A stretch of 25,328 bases of DNA from a virus: the IMG/VR virus record IMGVR_UViG_3300022074_000346, positions 1-25,328 of that record; one strand, given 5' to 3'. Below are positions 9,701-15,946 of the stretch, one piece after another (the first letter of the stretch is position 1; the number at the start of each line of letters is the position of its first letter). The position numbers and the translations under genes are program-made. The notes below the pieces were generated by a model. The model saw only the letters and a program-made list of their open reading frames with translations, was not told where the DNA came from and searched no databases.

Positions 9701-12700
9701 TGAAATAACTAAGTCTGGAAAAGTTGGTATTGATGCAGATGCCAAACTTACTTTGGTAGTTAATAATAATGCACCAGAGAATCTCTTTTATAAGTTCTCG
9801 GTTATAAATTCTGATTTTGTTGATTCATTTAAGAAAGAAATTGTTGTAGATGAAGAAGTAAATGGATTCAATAAGATTGATGTCGTAGGTAGTACATATC
9901 GGGGTGAATTTGTACTGACAGGAACTGGATCTACTTTCTTCAAGTATGACATTCAAGAAATTCCCGAAAGATCTTCATATTCATCTAATAATGGTGGTTT
10001 ATCTTACACGACAAATTCTTTAAATGCTTATGGCGGAATTTCTAGTATCGATATTACATATAAGGGTGCAAATTATAATGAAATAGTTGGTGTATCAACG
10101 ATTGTTGGAATAACCACAGGAACTGGAGCCATTCTTGAACCGTCAAGTAATACAATTGGTAAGATTCTTTCAACAAAAATTGAAAACATTGGTTTTAATT
10201 ATCCAACAGATAATACAATTCGTCCCACTACGAATCTTCCAGAAGTTCTTTTACTTGAATCTTTAACCTCATTTAATAAAATAGGCATTTCTTCTGCTGG
10301 CAATAATTATAACATTGCTCCGAATCTTGTTGTTCTTGATGGGGTGACTGGAAAAAATATTGATGATGTTGATCTTTTCTATAAACTTGGAGATTCTGAA
10401 GTAACCATTAGAAAGAATACTAAAGGAATTTCAAACATTACTCCTACTATCATTCCAATTAACAATTCAAACGGAGTTGCAATCAATAGTATTTCTTTTG
10501 ACATTGTTAGTAAAAATGTAACAGTCGGATTTGACACAGGATTTAGTGATCAATCTCCATTCAATGTTGGCGACAAAGTTCTCATTGAAAATGTAAGCGT
10601 TGGCGTTGGATCAACTGGATCTGGTTATAATTCAGTCGATTATGATTATCAATTGTTTACTCTGACAGATGTAAATATTCCTCTCGGCGGTAGTGTTGGC
10701 GTAGTTACCTTCAGTCTTTCAGGAATTATTGAAGATAATCTATTTGCTGGAAATTATGACTCAACCAATTCTGCAGGAAGAATAATTAACCAGAATGCTT
10801 TCCCACAATTTAACATCGAACTTAAAAAGAATGATTTCTTACTAGGAGAAAATGTTGTCTCTGGTAGTGGAGAGGGTAAAGTAAATAGTTGGAATAATAA
10901 AATCGAACTTCTTAAAGTCTCAACTTCTAGAGATTTTAAAGTTGGAGATCTTGTAACTGGACAATCTTCTGGAACTCAAGGAACTGTCAAGTCAAAACTT
11001 GAATTTAATTCTGAAATTAAAACTGGATCATCATCCATTGTTGAAAAGGGATGGAATAAAACCACTGGATTCTTTAATAACAATCAACAAAGAATTCCTG
11101 ATAACTTCTACTATCAAAACTTCTCTTATGCAATTAAATCTAAAATTCCTCTGCAGGATTGGGATGACACAGTAAGTTCACTCAATCATACTGCAGGATT
11201 CCTTAAATTTAGTGATCTAATCATTGAATCTATTGATCAGAGCCCTAATCTTGGAGTCTTTACAGACGAGTCTTCTGACGTTTCTTTGACAGTTGATATT
11301 TTACCAGTTCCCGTATATGGAGGAGGAAATGTAAGGGGCGAATTTGGTGGTGGTATAAGTCTTAATTGTTATCCTGCTTTTGATTTAGTTACTGAAAATT
11401 CCAAAACTGCTTCAGGGAAGGTTTACTCTGATAGAATTTTCTTAGAAAACAGAGTTCTTACTGATTATTTTGAATCTGTCGGAAACAGAGTTTTAACTAT
11501 TGATGATTTTAGCACACAGTTTAGCAACGTAGAACGTCCTACAAGATTTAGTATTGTCAAGAATTTCTTAACTGATCAAAGAACTAAGAAAATACTAACT
11601 TTTGTTAAAGATAAAGTACTTCCAGAGAGGCAAACTTCTCTGGTAACCTTGATTCAAGATGGTGTAAATGCAGAGGTTCTTAATTATGGAAGAGTTGAAA
11701 ATTCATTAGATCTAGGTTCATTTGATTTTAGAATCCAAGGTTCACAAGGACAACTATTATTCTACCCAACTAAGTATCAAAATAATAACTATAATATCTC
11801 ATACTGCAGTTTTGATCTTGATAATGGTGTATCTGGAATTGGAACGTTTGCGTTGGGTGAGATTTGTGACATCAAATCCACTCAAGTAGAAATTCCTGCT
11901 TCAACAAAAACTACTATCGTAGGAATTGCTTCTACTTACAGATCATCTAAGGTTTTGGTTGAATTTAATTCAAATACCGGAGTTTATTCTTTTAATGAAC
12001 TCAACATCATTCATGATGACACAACAGTTGAAATTCTGGAATATGGAGATATTTCGACTAACATTGGATCAAATGTTCTAGGATTTGGCACATATTCTGC
12101 TGAAATGTCCTCTGGAACTATCAATTTGGATTTCACACCAAATCCTGGATTAGCTCTTACGGCAAATACAATCAGGGTTTCGATGTCGAGTGTTGATTCT
12201 GTTGGGGTTGGAACTACTGTTATTGGCGATACTACTGAGAATATCGCATCTTTAGAATCATTCTACACCTCAATATCTTCAAGTGGTTCTCCTGGGATAC
12301 ACACAATTGCAACTTACACAAACATCGCAGATACATCTGATTATAGTGCAGCATATTACATAGTAAGTATTGAAGATACTACAAATAATCAATATCAAAT
12401 GTCTGAAGTCATTGTACTGAATGACACATCTCAATCTTATGTTACTGAATATGCTAATCTTGAAACATCATCAGGAATTGGAACAATTGGAGCACTGTAT
12501 GTATCTGGAAATACGCATTTACAATATACGCCTCCAGCGAGTGCAGATGTACAAGTACGAGTGTTCCAACAATCAGTCCAGTTAGTTAATAAAGATAATA
12601 CTGAAAATACTGAAATTGATTTAAATAATGCATCGATAACTGCTGGTTATGGTTTTTACGATGGAACTTTAATTGATGTTAAGAGATCGTTTGAATTAAC

Positions 12701-15700
12701 TCATAATGGACTTCCAATTTTCCAAAGAAACTTTGATGGAAGTAATACAGATATTGTAGATACAACTAACAATACAATTAGAATTCCAGATCACTTCTTT
12801 ACAACAGGAGAAGCGGTAACTTATTCCGTTGGGGTATCAACCACTGTTCGTATTGGCATTGAAACAACATCATTTGCTGGAATTGGCAACACTAATATTC
12901 TTCCAACCACTACATCAGTTTATGTAATTAAAGATAGTGATTCTTCAATTAGGTTTGCATCATCTGCACTAAATGCTAACGCAGTAACACCTGTTGCCAT
13001 TGGAATAACTGATGTCGGGATAGGAACTTTCCATACTTTAAGATCAAGTAAGCAGAACACAAAATGTTTAATTGCCCTCGATAATTTTATTCAAAATCCG
13101 ATTGTTTCAACCGCAATAACGACTACTGTAGATAGAGAAATTACAATTGGCGATGCTGTTGTTAAAACTATTGGAGTAACATCGTTCTTTGCATCTGATT
13201 TAATACAAGTTGAATCAGAAATTATGAAAATTAATACTGTTGGTTTTGGTACTACCAATGGACTTCTAGTTGATCGTGGATGGATGGGAACAGGTATTGC
13301 AACTCACTCAGTTGGTGTTGCTGTTACCAAAGTTGATGGAGCGTATAACATTGTAAATAATACCATTAACTTTTACACAGCACCTCATGGGCCCACTCCT
13401 TTAAGTTCAACTACGAATCCACCAGACGAAAGAGATTTCACTGGAATAACCACTTTCTCAAGGTTCCAAGGAAGAACATTCCTAAGATCTGAAAATACTG
13501 GAAGTGTGAGAGATGCTTATCATTCAAATTATGTATTTGATAGCGTTGCAGATCAATTTGATGCAACTACCAAAATATTTACCTTGAAATCTGAGAATGA
13601 AAATGTAACCGGATTCTCAACCAATAATGCTGTTGTTCTTCTAAATGGCATATTCCAAGGCCCTACTGGGCAGTTATCTATTGATCAAGATTACACATTG
13701 AGTGAAGCATCAGGAATTAGTAGTATAACATTTACAGGTACTGCTACCTCTGTTGCATATGATCCTAATAATGCAAATATTCCCGTTGGTGGATATATTG
13801 TTTCGGTTGGATCTACAAGTGGATTGGGTTATCAACCACTTATTTCTGCTGGTGGAACCGCTGTTGTATCAGTTGCTGGAACCATTACATCAATTAGTAT
13901 TGGCAATACTGGTTCTGGTTATCGCTCTGGTATTCAAACAGTTAATGTTGGTGTTTATACTTCTTCTACAGGTAGAACTGGAATTGAATTTATCGGAACT
14001 GCTGCGGTAAGTAATGGACATATTGTTAGTGTTGCTATCACAAATCCAGGATCTGGATATCTGATTGGATCAGAACCTGTGGTTGTATTTGATGCCCCAC
14101 TTTCATATTCTAACATTCCCTTAATTTATTCAGAAGATTCTTCAGCAGGAGTTGGAACACAGGCAACTGTTGATATTGTTGTTGGACAGGGTTCGAGTGT
14201 AATTGATTTTGAAATTAGAAATTTTGGATATAGTTACGCTCAAAATCAAATTTTGACTGTTACTACTGGAGGTTCTACTGGTATTCCCACCGATGTAAGT
14301 CATACATTTAAGGAATTCCAACTTACTGTAGATAAAGTCGATTCTGATAAATTCTCAGCATGGCATTTCGGCGAATTAGAGCGTCTTGATAATATTAATA
14401 ATGAATTTGATGGAGTTAAGAGAAAATTCACAATTAAGAGAAATGGATCTCCTGTTACTGTAAGAGCAGCAGTAGGATCTAATATTGACGTTAAATCTAC
14501 ACTTCTTATTTTTATCAATGATATTCTGCAAGTACCTGGAGAAGCATATGAATTTAATGGTGGTAGTGTAATTAACTTTGCGGAAGCACCCAAGGGACGT
14601 TTTAGTGATGGTTCATATGATGGTGATACCTGCAAAATTCTCTTCTATAAAGGAACAACTGATGTTGATGTTACATTTAACGATGTTCTTTCAACTGTGA
14701 AGGATGGCGATGAATTAAGTGTCAGAGGTGATGAATCTTTAGTTCCCAACTCTGTTGATCAAAAATCAAGATTAATAACTGAGATTATTTCTACTGATAC
14801 TATTGAAACAAATCCTTATTACGGAAGAGGAATTGATTCTAACCCAGATCACGCACGCACAGTGACTTGGTGTAAGCAAACTGTTGATAAAGTTGTTAAT
14901 GGTAAAATTGTAAGTAAAGCAAGAGAATTGAATTCTGCTTTAGTTAATCCAAAAACAAATCTTATTCAATCTGTTGGTGTAGGATCTACTCAAATTTTTG
15001 TTGAGAGCGTAATTCCATTCTTTAACCCCGATGATGAAAATCAAACCGCTAAAAATCAGCAAACCATCAGAATAGTATCACAAAACAATCTCGTATCGGC
15101 GGCCGCAACTGCAGTTGTTTCCATAGGAAATACTGTTGAATCAATCACAATTGGTTACGGCGGAACAGGATATACTTCTGCACCGTCTGTAACTATTGAA
15201 ACACCAGTAGGACTCGGAACAACCACAAGAGCAACAGCTACTGCAACTCTGACTGGGGACACTGTATCTTTAATTACTGTTTCTACACCAGGAATCGGAT
15301 ACACAAGAAATTCTGTTCCTCAAGTCCTCATTGAAGCACCATCTGTTACAAAGGAAACAAATAGAACGTCTCTTTATGAGGGTGATTTTGGTGAAATTGT
15401 TGGATTAACATCTACCTCCGTTGGAGTTGCTGCTACTGGATTTGATATGGAATTCTTCATCCCTATTGATTCATTCTTACGTAACACAAAGATTATTGGT
15501 ACTGCTGTTACTATAAGCGACATTTCTGTCGGGGACTATTTTACTGTTAAAAATAGTAATGTCGGAAGTGGTGTTACATCACTCTATCAAACTGGCGAAA
15601 CATTAGGTGTTACAACTCAATTCCTTGATTCTGTTTACGAAGTAGCAGCAGTTTCTATTGCTACAACTGCAGTGGCAGGTGTTGGCATTACATATGTCAA

Positions 15701-15917
15701 AAAAGTTACCGTAAGTGTTGAAGATCTTGGTGATATAACTGGTATCGGACTAACTGAGTTCTATGGTGAGTTCTCATGGGGTAAAATAACACTTGGAGAT
15801 AGATCAAATGCTTCTGCATTTGATGCATATCTTTTAAATGGCACTTCTGGTATTACAACTGGTGGTGTTGTAAATAGAGTTGAACCTCTTAAACTTGTAG
15901 GATACTCTACAACATAA
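3708..15917 (+). CDS. gp7: Giant gp7-like baseplate wedge protein with YHYH-type domain, 4069 aa
   Basis: Position between gp6 and gp8 and two sequence blocks identify a T4 gp7 relative. Block 1 is residues 1-235: a short helical N-terminus (EYQLPAFVRDDFPLVGEFLKQYY) and an SRSKDFYQSKGTDESFRILF...LYGEKAEV segment near 196-226. Block 2 is near 2467-2511: YQNFSYAIKSKIPLQDW followed by NHTAGFLKF. From memory, both resemble the C-terminal third of T4 gp7 (about 1032 aa), where they lie close together; here they are over 2,200 residues apart. Between and after them are beta-rich repeats: GSGY units, HGF/YYV units, RG-turn units, a YHYH-type domain (1273-1386), two fibre-type modules (about 2725-2957) and two FTL/LNG modules (about 3278-3650). 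The C-terminus (FYGEFSWGKITL near 4014-4025) is of a type I recall from cyanophages. In T4, gp7 is the wedge arm joining inner baseplate to gp8, gp10 and gp11. No Shine-Dalgarno precedes ATG 3708; the frame is intact throughout. Confidence 0.85.
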   Translation: MISTDLQRVQIQDIIEYQLPAFVRDDFPLVGEFLKQYYISQEYPTAPSDIIQNIDEYVKLETLLDTQDETNLGADISFSDTTITAGFDFESKQYGTYQFPERYGLIKIDDEIILYSSKDRNSFNGCIRGFSGVTALGNDDENLSFSSSESTSHIQGARIVNLSNVLLKKFLEKLKQQIAPGFEGREIDSDVNQKLFLSRSKDFYQSKGTDESFRILFAALYGEKAEVVKPKEFLFKPSDAQYRKTRDIVVEAVVGDPSKLKNQTLYQDAYPEYGIGGAYATIVDSEKILRGDKTYYQLSVDFDYSKDIDLTGGTVFGDFSVHPKTQNITLVATGSSIIDVDSTIGFPDKGQIYVNGQSGILTYRSKTINQFTEVGLAHTSTFGTNYQINAGTELNLNVSAYGFEGISAVSVASSDASAVGIATTSKIEVRIGKVLEENFIYDKTSYFSKNDNIEIKSLGINASKALDTKWFTNVSPKYDVKSVSIIDSSNFTYSIETIASNNLKIGDKVTVIQSNGAEKQGVVIDIASAKTFTFARAGQLTGSKFSVRRDILKPSVSNLNSNYSYIEKSFANVQNTYTKYDGDVLVASSSIPSYHDTPLNFYDRKVPLNGEYDGELFTHTRNHGFYTGDRVYYEPSIKSNTISIDNQDVVVDSVISKFSEIDSGVYYVKRINDKQFKIASSVTKLYNDSFVSVSGIVTDNYFCPINFYNKNLKHQKLYREFKYPVNDGREYTTLPGKTGMLVNGVEILKYKSGDSVYYGNINSVTVSAPGSGYDVINPPILSIQDSTGIGATGLVNVKGSLERIEILDSGFDYVTDPIITITGGNGLGANAHANTKLISHSVSFYSTSDNIQVGLSSDTIGFSTFHRFKESERVIYKTDGQTAVGGITDNSEYYVKLIDSKTIKLFENKRDVISGSNSVNLTSNGVGIHRFESYHKKRVLSDVIVSSFGINYENKERVSGVSGINTALNQINILNHGFDSGETVTYSGNASGLSSEQTYIVTVVDSNNFKLSSVGVGTTAKSFYYDTNQYVNIKSSGSGSHTFNYPSISVNISGEIGVTTFSGQDFNAKLQPVFRGSIESIHLTDTGVGYGASEVINFNKQPLVSLLSGRDAELLPIINNGKIGQVLVTNGGYEYNSPPNLVVNGVGKFAKLTPVISGGQIVRIIVDNPGINYTDSTTVSVIASGSEANLAVDINQWTINLFEKYQDIIGEDDGILDTSLTDEYGIEYTHLYAPRKLRESVFGQVISDVDGTKYGVSDLRLDSSNTETETQFHSPIIGWAYDGNPIYGPYGYDTNTGGTVRALKSGYKLSQLNNRPPLSVWNQGFFCEDFVFTGEGDLDEHNGRYCVTPDFPNGVYAYFATINPGFVESSGTFEGFKLPQYPYFIGNKFKSKPNDFNFKNDSYQEKYDIENNNWLRNTTPYGLTFDNISYDYFIEPYKIYDEVIDITSTSVGTIDSIGIVTGGSGYQVGDRIVFETLPGSTSAKAKVSEVTGKVITNVSVASSIVSQIEVLPIDSSGRFVAFSQSPHGFTNTDLVSLSGFNTSISLNNNSFNIGVSTNFFNLANAIGTTSATGIVTYFSISGGIIDRGELSIRENDILAIGTEKVRVLNVDKLNSRLRVERAVDGTVSSAHTATTSISEQSRKFTFISSRENKVKFELNKQIYFDPRETLGIGTLSGVGIGSTILFSNPGAGVTQVFIENRGIFLPNHDLKTGDIVLYNNGGGQSIEVVSNPSIGTTYRIGNSTPLYIAKISEDIIGIQTFKVGIGSTGTFVGIADTTMNSGLLFFTGIGTGTKHSIKTVKDNVVTGEANRNEVTVSTASTHGLIIGESVKMTVTPGITTTVTVKYNDHNRRIVFNSLGFTTAGVSTSQNTISISDHGFNTGDKIILDSNPAPTGLEDQKIYYVSKFSKDKIRLCESKYETEKFQPNFVSIDIARKGNILPVNPHLNVFSGNTVVFDLSDSSLSSLNASTLYSAFDMNLYKDSNFTDRFDGTLSNNIFEITKSGKVGIDADAKLTLVVNNNAPENLFYKFSVINSDFVDSFKKEIVVDEEVNGFNKIDVVGSTYRGEFVLTGTGSTFFKYDIQEIPERSSYSSNNGGLSYTTNSLNAYGGISSIDITYKGANYNEIVGVSTIVGITTGTGAILEPSSNTIGKILSTKIENIGFNYPTDNTIRPTTNLPEVLLLESLTSFNKIGISSAGNNYNIAPNLVVLDGVTGKNIDDVDLFYKLGDSEVTIRKNTKGISNITPTIIPINNSNGVAINSISFDIVSKNVTVGFDTGFSDQSPFNVGDKVLIENVSVGVGSTGSGYNSVDYDYQLFTLTDVNIPLGGSVGVVTFSLSGIIEDNLFAGNYDSTNSAGRIINQNAFPQFNIELKKNDFLLGENVVSGSGEGKVNSWNNKIELLKVSTSRDFKVGDLVTGQSSGTQGTVKSKLEFNSEIKTGSSSIVEKGWNKTTGFFNNNQQRIPDNFYYQNFSYAIKSKIPLQDWDDTVSSLNHTAGFLKFSDLIIESIDQSPNLGVFTDESSDVSLTVDILPVPVYGGGNVRGEFGGGISLNCYPAFDLVTENSKTASGKVYSDRIFLENRVLTDYFESVGNRVLTIDDFSTQFSNVERPTRFSIVKNFLTDQRTKKILTFVKDKVLPERQTSLVTLIQDGVNAEVLNYGRVENSLDLGSFDFRIQGSQGQLLFYPTKYQNNNYNISYCSFDLDNGVSGIGTFALGEICDIKSTQVEIPASTKTTIVGIASTYRSSKVLVEFNSNTGVYSFNELNIIHDDTTVEILEYGDISTNIGSNVLGFGTYSAEMSSGTINLDFTPNPGLALTANTIRVSMSSVDSVGVGTTVIGDTTENIASLESFYTSISSSGSPGIHTIATYTNIADTSDYSAAYYIVSIEDTTNNQYQMSEVIVLNDTSQSYVTEYANLETSSGIGTIGALYVSGNTHLQYTPPASADVQVRVFQQSVQLVNKDNTENTEIDLNNASITAGYGFYDGTLIDVKRSFELTHNGLPIFQRNFDGSNTDIVDTTNNTIRIPDHFFTTGEAVTYSVGVSTTVRIGIETTSFAGIGNTNILPTTTSVYVIKDSDSSIRFASSALNANAVTPVAIGITDVGIGTFHTLRSSKQNTKCLIALDNFIQNPIVSTAITTTVDREITIGDAVVKTIGVTSFFASDLIQVESEIMKINTVGFGTTNGLLVDRGWMGTGIATHSVGVAVTKVDGAYNIVNNTINFYTAPHGPTPLSSTTNPPDERDFTGITTFSRFQGRTFLRSENTGSVRDAYHSNYVFDSVADQFDATTKIFTLKSENENVTGFSTNNAVVLLNGIFQGPTGQLSIDQDYTLSEASGISSITFTGTATSVAYDPNNANIPVGGYIVSVGSTSGLGYQPLISAGGTAVVSVAGTITSISIGNTGSGYRSGIQTVNVGVYTSSTGRTGIEFIGTAAVSNGHIVSVAITNPGSGYLIGSEPVVVFDAPLSYSNIPLIYSEDSSAGVGTQATVDIVVGQGSSVIDFEIRNFGYSYAQNQILTVTTGGSTGIPTDVSHTFKEFQLTVDKVDSDKFSAWHFGELERLDNINNEFDGVKRKFTIKRNGSPVTVRAAVGSNIDVKSTLLIFINDILQVPGEAYEFNGGSVINFAEAPKGRFSDGSYDGDTCKILFYKGTTDVDVTFNDVLSTVKDGDELSVRGDESLVPNSVDQKSRLITEIISTDTIETNPYYGRGIDSNPDHARTVTWCKQTVDKVVNGKIVSKARELNSALVNPKTNLIQSVGVGSTQIFVESVIPFFNPDDENQTAKNQQTIRIVSQNNLVSAAATAVVSIGNTVESITIGYGGTGYTSAPSVTIETPVGLGTTTRATATATLTGDTVSLITVSTPGIGYTRNSVPQVLIEAPSVTKETNRTSLYEGDFGEIVGLTSTSVGVAATGFDMEFFIPIDSFLRNTKIIGTAVTISDISVGDYFTVKNSNVGSGVTSLYQTGETLGVTTQFLDSVYEVAAVSIATTAVAGVGITYVKKVTVSVEDLGDITGIGLTEFYGEFSWGKITLGDRSNASAFDAYLLNGTSGITTGGVVNRVEPLKLVGYSTT
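3980..4895 (+). repeat. Two RG-turn (index-type) modules near the gp7 N-terminus
   Basis: Two copies of a protein module flank gp7 block 1. Copy one (about 3980-4115) reads FPERYGLIKIDDEIILYSS then FNGCIRGFSG; copy two (about 4732-4895) reads GFPDKGQIYVNGQSGILTYRS then FTEVGLAHTSTFG. The shared plan is G-x-I-x-I-x-x-E-x-I-x-Y, a spacer, an RG-like turn, then an H and G-V ending. The DNA is not detectably similar, so this is ancient protein-level duplication. Further copies occur near 8470-8620, 13180-13350 and, in the DUF4815 protein, 23770-23970. Confidence 0.55.
5994..6224 (+). repeat. GSGY beta-repeat cluster 1 in gp7
   Basis: Two tandem units with the plan V-x-x-I-x-V-x-x-x-G-x-G-Y-x-x-x-P-x-I-x-I, then a Gly-rich link with GA and alternating small residues. 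The units are PGSGYDVINPPILSI and DSGFDYVTDPIITITGG. The same unit recurs at 6939-7284, 8070-8200, 10030-10340, 13863-14275 and 15105-15345, and in gp8 and the DUF4815 protein. Units are expected to be short beta-strand repeats (inference from the alternating hydrophobic pattern). Confidence 0.65.
6939..7284 (+). repeat. GSGY beta-repeat cluster 2 in gp7
   Basis: Three consecutive units are visible: DTGVGYGASEVINF, NGGYEYNSPPNLVV and NPGINYTDSTTVSV, separated by links such as GRDAELLPIINNGKI and GKFAKLTPVISGGQI. The second and third links share the frame A-x-L-x-P-x-I-x-x-G-x-I, so they are true tandem repeats. The cluster runs directly into the LFEKYQDIIGEDDGIL segment that precedes the YHYH-type domain. 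Confidence 0.65.
7524..7865 (+). other. YHYH-type domain within gp7 (residues 1273-1386), signature histidines lost
   Basis: The block HSPIIGWAYDGNPIYGPYGY, followed by LDEHNGRYCVTPDFP and a closing YPYFIG, is the layout of the YHYH domain family, in which a GTYHYH-type strand gives the name. Here that strand reads VYAYFAT (YAYF at 7773-7784), so both signature histidines are Ala and Phe. Whatever metal or substrate role those histidines have in bacterial YHYH proteins is probably absent, and the domain is likely structural. The opening H and GWAYDG motif are intact. Confidence 0.8.
11107..11240 (+). other. Second gp7-core block, displaced far downstream (residues 2467-2511)
   Basis: The block YQNFSYAIKSKIPLQDW, then VSSLNHTAGFLKF, has the layout of the conserved end segment of T4-like gp7 core: a YI/FSY helix-strand, a SxIPxxxW stretch and an H-P/T-x-G-F strand. 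In T4 gp7, as I recall, the counterpart lies about a hundred residues after the SRSxDFYxSKG segment; here the gap is about 2,240 residues. It is preceded at 10845-11000 by two GExVxG/SGTQGTV units. Confidence 0.55.
11880..12578 (+). repeat. Tandem pair of fibre-type modules in gp7
   Basis: Two divergent copies of one module lie back to back: 11880-12191 and 12243-12578. Aligned landmarks are YRSSKVLVEF against YSAAYYIVSI; FNELNIIHDDTTVEILEYGDI against MSEVIVLNDTSQSYVTEYANL; GFGTYSAEMSSGTINLDFTPNP against IGTIGALYVSGNTHLQYTPP; and a final IRVSMSS against VRVFQQSV. I recall this module (SE-x-x-x-x-HDGT...TEYG...LGTF...TP) from many cyanophage fibre and tail proteins. DNA identity is not obvious, so the duplication is old. 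Confidence 0.65.
13540..14655 (+). repeat. Two FTL/LNG modules flanking GSGY repeats in gp7
   Basis: Copy one (about 13540-13740): QFDATTKIFTLKS, then NAVVLLNGIFQGP and SITFTG. Copy two (about 14385-14655): EFDGVKRKFTIKRNG, then LLIFINDILQVPGEAYEF, VINFAEAP and CKILFYKG. The shared plan is FDG-x-x-x-x-F-T-L, then L-I-x-L-N-G-x-x-Q-x-P, then I-x-F-x-x-A-P and a closing ILYY-like strand. This is a common beta-sandwich-like unit in cyanophage tail proteins, as I recall them. GSGY cluster 13863-14275 lies between the copies. Confidence 0.6.
15105..15345 (+). repeat. GSGY beta-repeat cluster near the gp7 C-terminus
   Basis: Two canonical units, YGGTGYTSAPSVTIETP and TPGIGYTRNSVPQVLIEAP, joined by a link with alternating Ala/Thr (TTRATATATLTGDTV). 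These are the best matches to the consensus G-x-G-Y-T-x-x-P-x-V-x-I in the window. About 190 residues of non-repeat sequence follow before the terminal FSWGKITL segment. Confidence 0.65.
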
Positions 15918-15920
15918 CTG

Positions 15921-15927
15921 ATAAATA
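15921..15927 (+). promoter_or_regulatory. Putative T4-type late promoter (ATAAATA) for gp8 and downstream genes
   Basis: GATAAATAAG begins three bases after the gp7 stop codon, in the longest gap of the window (29 bases). ATAAATA matches seven of eight bases of the T4 late promoter TATAAATA and has the same flanking G and A as the element before gp25. It ends 19 bases before ATG 15947. Separate late initiation here would decouple gp8 and the DUF4815 protein from the 12-kb gp7 transcript. Confidence 0.6.
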
Positions 15928-15946
15928 AGTAAAAAACTACGCAAAA

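Noticed and set aside
13753-14010. 85-codon hydrophobic ORF in another + frame inside gp7
   Set aside because: It lies wholly inside an intact gp7 frame over GSGY repeat sequence. Its Leu/Val/Ile-rich translation is the expected shadow of Gly/Thr/Val-rich codons, and no ribosome binding site precedes it.
14300-14635. 111-codon minus-strand ORF inside gp7
   Set aside because: It is antisense to a recognisable FTL/LNG module, with no start signal or family motif; long antisense frames are expected over a 12-kb gene.
15099-15114. GCGGCCGC followed closely by CTGCAG in AT-rich DNA, resembling a cloning linker
   Set aside because: It is in frame and encodes an Ala-rich stretch that fits the adjacent GSGY link sequence; both flanks continue the gp7 modules without a break, so it is probably natural.
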